Of a stretch of 19,521 nt of DNA, positions 6,878 to 16,100 are shown piece by piece; position 1 is the stretch's first letter, and each line of letters begins with the position of its first letter. The stretch covers positions 1 through 19,521 of the forward strand of contig USIH01000027.1 of the NCBI GenBank assembly GCA_900554705.1, given 5' to 3'. The translations under genes and the position numbers were made by a program. A model generated the notes under the pieces. That model was not told where the DNA came from. It saw only the letters and a program-made list of their open reading frames with translations, and ran no database searches. The stretch comes from an uncultured Eubacteriales bacterium. GTDB taxonomy: Bacteria; Bacillota; Clostridia; Oscillospirales; Oscillospiraceae.

Positions 6878-7120
6878 TCAAGACGTAAACACGTTGTAGT
6901 TCTCTCCGGAAATGTCATAGGGACAGAACTGCTCCGACGGGAAGTTGCATATACCGTTCGTATTGAATATATACCAGCCGGTATCGACATTCGGATCCGG
7001 ATTCACGGTGCACTGACCGACCTGTCCCGCATTGGGGTCGACCGAACAGCTCGCGATGGTCGCACCCGCCAAAGAGAAGCTCTCATAAATCAGTTCGGGC
7101 TTGGAATATCTCTTTTTCAT
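6878..7120 (-). CDS. Small KPE-leader peptide of 80 aa with four cysteines, putative RiPP precursor
   Basis: ATG at 7120 with GAGGTG five bases upstream; that site overlaps the TGA of the giant gene, only nine bases separate the genes, and translation is probably coupled. The N-terminus, MKKRYSKPELIYESFSLAGA, has the charged start, KPE and downstream FS seen in the 52-aa peptide. The C-terminal part contains Cys25, Cys37, Cys58 and Cys66, together with Trp49, several Tyr, and many Asn, Pro, Gly and Asp. There is no secretion signal, no GG cleavage site and no transmembrane segment. The leader plus cysteine-rich tail suits a radical SAM-modified peptide (thioether type), and a SPASM enzyme is encoded 2 kb downstream on the same strand. 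I infer precursor status from this arrangement; I do not recognise a named family. It could instead be a small cytoplasmic metal-binding protein. Confidence 0.75.
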   Translation of the reverse strand: MKKRYSKPELIYESFSLAGATIASCSVDPNAGQVGQCTVNPDPNVDTGWYIFNTNGICNFPSEQFCPYDISGENYNVFTS

Positions 7121-7129
7121 GGTTACACC

Positions 7130-10100
7130 TCACTTATCTTGAAAGCTTTTCCGGCACGACGCGGCAAAGGGCTTCGGTGACGGCAGCGCTGCGCTGTATA
7201 CAGCGCCTGTGCCGTTCGCAAACGTGCCTGCGTCGAGATTCGAGGACGCCGACTGCGCGGACGCCTTGTCCACGACAGTCACCTTGACATTGTCAATGTA
7301 ATAGAAGCAGGACGATGCGTCCTCTTTACCGTAGTTATACGGATTGCTGTACAGCGTGAACAAGTCTTTGCTTCGATCCGTCGAATTTGCAGAAACCGTC
7401 TGCTGCGCACTGAAATGCACCCAGCCGCCGTTCTTCGTGATCGTAACATGGTGGTCGTTATGGTCGGTCTTGCCGTTCTCATCCATGTACTGCAAATTAC
7501 AGAAGAGATCGGTGCGTTCTGCCGGGCTGTTCGGGTCGAGCATCACGTCGAAATCGATCTGATAGGTCGTGCCCGGCGTGAATTGGGTGTTCATCTTTGC
7601 GTACAGCCAAGTGGTATAAGAGGATGTCACATAGTAGCACTTATTATATACGGCAGTCGGGTCTGTGACAAGGCTGATCGCCTGATTGTTGCCGACGAAG
7701 AACTTCGCCGTTCCCTCGGCGTCGTCCTCGACGAGCACTGTCTCCTCCTTGGCCTCAACGAAGCGGATATATTTGATCTCCGTCGTGCCCGCATCGTCGA
7801 ACGGGTCAAAGCGCAGCTGCGTGGCATAGCCCTTCCATGAGCCGGTGTTGTCCCTGTCCTTCGTCATATCGAAGGTGATGGTCTTAAACTCACCGTTCGA
7901 GCTTTTGCCGATCGAAACCTGCACGCTCTTGCCCTCGCTCAGCCCCTTGGCCTCGGTCGTCGTATAGTAGATCTTCATCACGTCCGAGCTGCGGCTGCCC
8001 GTGATGTCCCACTTCACGCAGACCTCGATCTTTGTATACTTGCTGCAATCCAAGCTCAGGTTTTCCATGCTCAGTCTGGGGTCATAGGTGTTGTTGGCGG
8101 TTCGCGTGCCCTCGATCACAAGCGTATCGTCCGTGAAGTTCATCGTGCCGCCTGCCAACGTCCAGCCGCGCGCATCGCCGGAGCGGTTGAACGTCCAAAT
8201 GCCGTCCGCCTCGGTCTCAAAGCGCGAGGCCTCCTGCGTAGAGATGTGGTAGTCGGTGCCGTCCTTCACACAGTGCAGGCCGAGTACCTTCGCCAATCCC
8301 TCGATCGGGAGCATCGGGATGTTGTCCTGCTGATAGACCGTCCCGCCAAGCTTCACCTGCGTTTTTCCGTCGACCAGCGCGTAATCCTTACCGGTCACGA
8401 ACTGATAGGAATGCTTGTTGCGGTAGAGCGTCAGGGTCTTGGTCTCGTAGCTCCACTCGAAGTAGAGCGAGAGCAGATGGTTGATGCGGCTGACGCCCGG
8501 CTCAAAGGGCACATAGTCCACGCCGTTCTGCGTCTCGGTCTGGATCTTGTTGCCGAGCTTCGTGCCGTTGATATAAACGGCCGGATAATCGCCGCCGTAC
8601 TCAAAGGTCACGGATTCGATCGTGAAGGTCACGTCGTTCGCGTCCACCGGATCAAGGCGCATGGCCGTGACCGTACCGACCCAAGTCGACCGCGAGCTAA
8701 GCTCAAACATGAACTCCTGCTCCCCGTCCGTGGTGGAATAGACGCGGATGGAATTTCCCTCGGAAATGCCGCCGCTCTTACTCGTCCCATAGAAAAGCTG
8801 CATATACTCCCCCTTCGGGATGCCGGACGCCTTCACGCGCACACGGAGCAGCTGCGACGCGTCCATGTCCTTGAAGGCCTCTTCTTTTATGGCAAAGATC
8901 GCGTCGGAGGACTGACCGCTGGGATAGGTCTGGTAGACGCCGTTGCCCTTCTCCGCCAGATTTGCCGCCGACTGATAGAAATCCGTCGTATAGGTCTTGA
9001 CGCTTCTGGCCTGCGCGCCGGTGTAATCGCCGTTCTGGCGCAGGACGCGAATATCCTGCGGATAGTTGTGCGTGATGAGCGCCTTCTGCTCGTCCGTGGG
9101 CGTCACGTCGGTATGCGCGCCGCCGCCGGAATACACCTCGCGCAGCACGTCCAGATACTGGAAGCCGTGCAGTCCCTCGCTGGGCATAATGTAGGTGCCC
9201 TCGCCGTACTCGTTCCAAGTGGAGATCATGGCGAATTTATCCTGCCAACGATCCTCACCGGACTTGCTCGCATAGGTCGGGATATAGGTGTCGCGCACCC
9301 ATTCGTTGGCCGCCTTGAAGTCCGAAACGGACATCATGGGGAAGCGTTCCTGCGCCCAGCCGATGTGGTTAAAGCCCACGCTGATGGTCGGAACGGTGTA
9401 GGCATCGACATTCTTCTGCTTGTTCAGATTGTTGTTGATATCCTCCTGCAGCATGTAGTTCGTACCCCAGTTATAGGCATACCAGCCGTCGAAGCCATAG
9501 TCCTTGATGTTCGTCTCGCCGCCGTTGCAGTCGAGCACGATCACACCGTCGAAGCCGACCTTCTTGGCCTCCTCGCGCAGATAATCGAACATACCCTTCA
9601 CGGTCGCAGCATCGTTGCCGAACTGGCTCTTGAGCCTGCTCGCGCCGAAGATCGCAAGGACAGGTTTCTTGTCGATGGTCATGTAGCTCGGGTTCGTGAA
9701 ATAGTTCTCGATGATATACGGAACATAATAATTCTTGAACGCGTCCACCGTTGACGGGACCGAGCCGTTGGCCGCCTCCCAGAGCAGGCAGAATTTCATC
9801 TTGTCGCTGTATTTTGCGTTGACAAAGGCGCGGTCGAGATGCTTGGCGCTGGGGTTAAGCGGCTCATAGCTGCTCGAAGCAAACCAGCAGAAGGCTTGGA
9901 AGTCGATGCCGTGCTCGGCCATGTACTTGATCTCCCAGTCCGCCGTCTCGGTCAGATTCTCGTCATAGTAGCCCAGAACCGGCGTCAAATCGTCGTGCGG
10001 AGTGATCGTAGCCCAGCCCCAGTGGCTGCCGTTCTCCCAGAGAGAGCAGACGTTGATGCCGATGTTGTAATCGTCCTCGACGACCTGCGGCTCCGGGATG

Positions 10101-13100
10101 TCATAATCGACGAGGTTATAGACCATGATGTCATCCAGATCGACGAAACCGGCGCTCTTAGTGTTGTCGACGCGGATGCCGTCGACATAGCTCGTCTTGG
10201 TCAGAAAATCGACCGTCGCGACCTTGGAGGTGTGCACCTTGATGATTGCCTTCTGCGTGGTCATGTCGGCCTCGACGCGGAGCAGATGCCACATATTGTT
10301 CTGAAGCTGCTCCTGCGTCTCGGAAAGCGCGCCGCCGGCCTTGGTCTTCATGATCTTCTGACCGTTGGCGTAGAGATAGCCGTCCTTCAGCTCGAGCTTG
10401 ACCACCGCGTCGTCCCCGGCGCAGAGGCTCCAGCTCGTGTTCTGATCGTTCCGCTCGGACTTGGTCGAGAGCGTGAAGCAGACGTTTCCGCCCAGCGGCT
10501 CAAAGCTGCTCGCCGTCTCCTTCCCGGCCGCCAGACGGAGGGATTCGCCGACGAGCGAGAGCGCGTTGTCGTTCGTAAAGCTTGTGGGAATCGCACGCGT
10601 CGGAACGGTGAAGTTCTCATAGATCGCGTAATTCGCCTCGACATAGCCGCCCTGTAGCGTCGTGCTGTTCGTGCTCTCGTCGGTCGTCTCAAAGCTGAGG
10701 CAGCGGAACGACGTGCCGAGCAGCGGATGCGTGCCGCAGTCGATACCGTCGATCTCGATCCGGCTCGTGCCCTTGTCGAGGTCGACAACCACATGCAGGA
10801 GCATATTGCCCAAGTCGTTCCCGACCGCCTCGAGCGTCGCGGGAAGCGCCGTGAGGCTGCCGTCCTTGGCCTTGACATAGAAGCCGTCGCCCTGCGTGAT
10901 GAGATAGAAGGTATCCGAGCCGTCCTCGGCCGTCAGCCGCATCACGTTGCCCGCGAATCCGGAATGATAGGACAGGGCAAAGCGGAAATCGAAGCTTCCC
11001 GCCGTCTCGTTGTTGAAATAACGCAGCTGACGGGAGTGTTCCTCGGTGCTGACGTCGCTCAGGCGGCCGTTATCGGCGTTCGAGGTCTTGCCGAGACCCG
11101 CGCGGTTGTCGACCTGCCAGCCGGAGGTGATGCCTTCGAGGTTCTTGGCTTGATCCATCGAGTAGGTGTAGCAGATCTCATAGGCCTGATGCGCCTTACG
11201 CACCTGCACCGAGGAAATGCCGAAATACTTCGCGGTGGAGTCGCCGTACTTCATCATATCGTTGAGCAGGCGGACAAGCTTCGCATCGGGGTCGGACATC
11301 TTCCGGGCAGCGTAGGATTCGGCGCTGTAGGTCAGCGTACCGCTGACTTTGTTCCCGTTGACATCATAGACCTCGGCGGTGCAGACGGTGCGCAGCTGCG
11401 TGGGGTTGAGCTTGTCAAAAACCACCGCATAGCGTCCGTCGTCAGTCAGCGTAAACTTGTCGCCGCTGATCGTCTCGGTCTGCGTATCGCCGTTTTTGTC
11501 GACATAGCTGACCTTCATCGTCAGGTCGCTCGCCTTGCCCGTATAGCCCTTGGGCGACAGATAGTACTTGATCGCGACCTTTTCCTTCAACAGCAGAGAG
11601 ACGCTGTCAAAATGGATCGCTCCGGTATTATCCGTGACCGTGCAGTTGTTTGTGAGCGTCGGCTCGGTCTGTGTTGCAAAGGCCGCTTGCTCTTCGGTCA
11701 AATCCTGATTGACGAGATTGGCCGTGTTGTAGTTCCAGTACGTCTGCGCAGATGCGCCGTAATTCAGCATATCCACCAGCAGCGTCTTGAGCTTGTCCGG
11801 CGTCGTGACTCTCTTGAGCTGATTCATCGCGTAGGTCTTGACGCTGTACTCGACCGGTTTTCCGCCGACGTCCTTGCCGTCCTTCGTCCCGTGCATGGTC
11901 GCGGTGACAATGCTGCCCATTTCCATGGCCGAAACGCCGTCAAAGGTGTAGACGAAACGGCCGTTGTTCTCCGCACGGAGGGTGGTCTTCTTCTCCTCCG
12001 TTCCGGTAACGTTGCCCTTTTCGTCATACAAATTCTTCACGCAGAGCAGATAGGGATCCTCGATCCCCTCCAGATTCTCCTGCGGAACGTAGAAGTTGAT
12101 GGAAATGTCGCTCGAAAGGGTCAAAGACGCCGCAGAGATGCCAAGCGAGCCGGTTCCGGACGGATCAGAGGGGTCCTCCGGCGTCAGCAGGGCATTGGCC
12201 AGATCCAGCGCGGCCTCGGTATCCTCCGGTTGGCAGCGTAGCTCCGTGACTGTCTCCGGCAGGTATTCGAAGCTCGTCAGCGCGATATGTGTCGTGCCGG
12301 TGTTCTTAAAGAGCAGGATCTGCGTTCCGTCCGCAGCGGCGGTATAAACGGGATAGTGCATCTCCGTTCCGGTCAGCGTCTGCTGTGCGATCGGCGTCTT
12401 GTCGCCGCTGTCGGTAAAGCTCTGCACCGAGTAGACGCTAAATTTGCCCGATGCGCCCGTAAAGCTCTGCGCGCCCATGCGCAGCACTGCGTCCTTCTTT
12501 GCGGTGACGGCCACGGCGACGGCCTGCTCCGGCGCCAGATGAATTTCATACTTCGGGCCGTGCTCCAGCTTATCGCTCAGCTCCGTCTTGCCGTACTCGG
12601 TAATGAACAGGCTGACCTTCGCGGTCAAAATGTCGTTAAAATCGGTACGCTCATATTCCGGCGTTGCGCCGATGGGGTTCAGGATGCGGACGCCGTCGAC
12701 CAGAATGTCGAAGGAGCCGACATCGTAGGGGTCAAAGTACGGAGAATACATCGGCGTGCAGACCACGGTATACATTCCGTAGGTCAGATCGTCCTTCACC
12801 AGCGCCGTGCCCTGATACAGACGGTCGATCTCTCTGCCCTCGACGGGCGGCGCCGTCTCACCGTCCTCCTGTTCCCCATAGTAAATGCCGTAGCGGGTGT
12901 TGACGGCGCGGGTATAGATCGGCTTTTTGCCATCCTCCATGCTGCCCTCATAGACCTGCACGTTGACCACGCCGCCGTAGGGCGTGCCCATGCTGACCAG
13001 CTCAAAGCCGGTGCCGTAGAAGCTGAACTTCACGGAGGGATACGCCGCAGAGAGCGAAGCGTCCTTGATCTCGGTGGTCACATTGACCATCCGCGCCGTA

Positions 13101-16100
13101 CCGGCGGAGAAGTAAAGGTTCTTTTCGTTCTCGCTGTACTTGCTGTCGTAGTCGTCCGTATGGGAATCGGCGTCCTGATGTTGGCCGTCGGCATTCGCGT
13201 CGTAATTCGCGTCGTCAGCCGTGATGTCGTGGCGATACTGCTCTGTGACCTTGTACCACTTGCCGCGCTGGCCGTCCGTAAAGGTCAGGAGGTCGTCGTT
13301 CGACTCCTCATAATAGATCACATTCGCGGGCTTGATGACGATCTCGTGAACTACGCTCGTGCCGTCGGGATAGCTGATACGGTAGAACACCGAAGCGTCG
13401 GGGTTGTCCTTGGAATAGATCAGGTCATACGGCGTGATGGTGACGTTTCCGTCCGCGCTGGCCTCGGCAAAGGTCACCGTTCTGCCCTTGGCATCGGTTT
13501 TCTCGACCTTGCTCGACCAAACGGTCGCGTCAACGGCGCTTGCGACTTCCACCGTCGGCGTCTCCGCACGGAAGCTGCGCACATCCACCGTCACCTTGCG
13601 GTCGTAGTTCAGAACGACCGTGGTCTTGCCGTAGAAGCCGATGTCGTTGTCCGTAGAGACGTAATCCTCCACCGTCGCGGGCAGCGTAATGTCCCGCAGC
13701 TCGGCAGCAGTCAGCTTTCCGTTTGCGTCATAGACGGAAACGGCGTTGGTGGCCTTGTCGAATTGGCTCAGGTCGGTCGTTCCGCTCTCCATGCGCACCA
13801 TGTAGGTGCCGCCGGAGAGACCCCGGAACTCATAGCTGCCGGAGGTGTAATCCTGCTCGTCGGCAGGATTCTTCACATTGATGCTCTTGCCGAGATAGGT
13901 CGAAACAGGGCGGTAATTGCTGTCGGTCACGGGGACATAGGCGTCGTCCGCCTCGGCATAGGACACCGTCGGCTGCAGGTTCGTCAGGGTGACATACTTC
14001 TGATAAGCGTCCTTCGTCGTGAAATCGAAGCACCGCTGCGTGCCGTCCGTCAGCTCGATCGTAATGCTGCGGATCGTGAAAGTCTTGTTTTTGCCCTGAA
14101 GCGGGTCAAAGCGCAGACCGGTCAGCTTCTCGTTGGGCTTCCAATTGCTGAAGCTCGACATCTCGAACACATATTCCTTCATGTCCTTGCTCAACCGCAG
14201 ACTGCTGTTCAACGAAAGCGTCTTTGGGCCGCTGAAGTTCTTGTCGCTCCCGCTCATATAGAACAGATCGGGCGATCTCTCGCTGTCGGAATCGCCCGAC
14301 ATCACCAAACGCACGCTCTTGACGTCGCTGGTGTTCAGCCCCTGATACATGACCTCCTTAGCGGTCAGGATCGCGTCTGGCGATCTGTCGTCGGTACCAA
14401 ACGTCGTGCCGCCGGTCTCACCCTTGCGGTAGAGTGAGACCTTCACACTGTCGCGCGTGACCGTTTCGGAATCCGCGGCATATTCCGGCGTCCCCTGCAT
14501 ATTGCTGACGCGCAGATACTTCTGCCACGCGCCCGGTACGGTGAGATCAAAGGTACGCGTCGTGCCGTCGGCAAGGTCGAGCATGATGGTCTTGATCGTG
14601 ACGTTCAGATTCGCGCCCTGAATCGGGTCAAGACGCAGACCGTTGATCGTGCCTGACCAGTCCGATCGGTTTGAGAGATCAAGGGTATAGGTTGCTTCGT
14701 CCCGGTTGATATAGCCGCCCGCGACCATTCGCGCTTCCGACGGCTCCGTCTGATTCCCTGCCGAATAATAGAGCTTCATGGGATCCTTCGTCGCGGGGTC
14801 GCCGCTTGCAACCACGCGCACAGCCTTGATGTCGTTGGCCGAAAGTCCGGCATACATCGTCTCCGAGAAAGTAAAGATAATGTCGCCGCTGCCGTCGTCC
14901 GCCGCCGTGAAGGTCGTGCCGGAACGCTTCGTGGAAAGGATCGCCTCCTGCGGGAGTGTGTAATCCTCAGCGGTCGGGTAAGAGACGCCCGACAAAATAG
15001 AATCGCTGGGAATAACGTAGTTCCCATACGCGCCCTTGGTGCAGAGATCCATCACCTGCTCCGTGCCGTCGGCCTTCACAAGCGTGATGGTCTTGATGTT
15101 GAAGGAGAGGTTATTGCCCTGCAGAGGATCGAGGCGCATTTCGGTCATGACGCCTGTCCAGTTGGCATTCGCGGCCGTGCTGAGGTCAAAGACATATTCC
15201 TTCTCTTTTGCGGAGAGCTTTTCGCCGCCGTTTTTCACGAGCGTCGGGTTATTGATCTCAAAGCGGTTGGCTTCCGCCCAGTCTTTGTCGTCCGTTCTGA
15301 AGTACAGCTTGATCGGTTCTTCAGAGGCAGACGAGCCGCTCATGACCACCTTGAGCTGCTTCAGCTCGGTGGTCAGGATACCTCTATAATAATCCGGTTT
15401 CAGGAAGAGGATCGCGTCGCCCTTCCCGGCGATGCCGGTCGTATAGAACGTCGTGCCTGCGCAGGCGGTGTCGTTGACATCCGCCGTCTCGTTCTTCTTG
15501 CCGTCGCCGTCGTCGTCCGACCACGCCATACCGGAGATGCTCCGCTTGACGACGTTGGCCGCAGCCGTTGCCTGCAGCTCGCCCGTGGAGATCGTGTTGA
15601 CGTAGGTCGTGTTGTCCTTGAACGCGCTCAGATCCGGTTCGAGCTGGATTTGCAGCTCAATACTGATCGCCTTGTTCGAGTCGAGCGAACCGATGATCGC
15701 CCAAGCGGTCGGGCGCTTACCATTCATGTCAGTGATCGTGCCATCGGCGCTAAGAGTGGCTTTCGTCCAGCCCTCTGCCTCCGTCTGCGGAACCGTTGCC
15801 GCCGTGGCGTTTTTATATTGCTCATCCGTTGTGTAGTAGACACTGAGCTTGCTCGCGTCGCAGAGTGTCGTGTCCAGCTTCCACGCCGTCACATGATACG
15901 TTCCGGCGAAGCTGCTGCCGTTCTGCCCGTCGGCGGGCATCGTGTCGAGCAGATAGACCTGCTCGGGCGTCGTGGCGTTGTTGCTGTTGTAGATCACATA
16001 GTCGACCGTGCCGTCTGCCTCGACGGTGTCGGCCTTGACCGACTTCGTGAAGGCGTAGGCAGTGCCTTTTGTGACCGTGATACCTTCGGAAGCAAGATTC

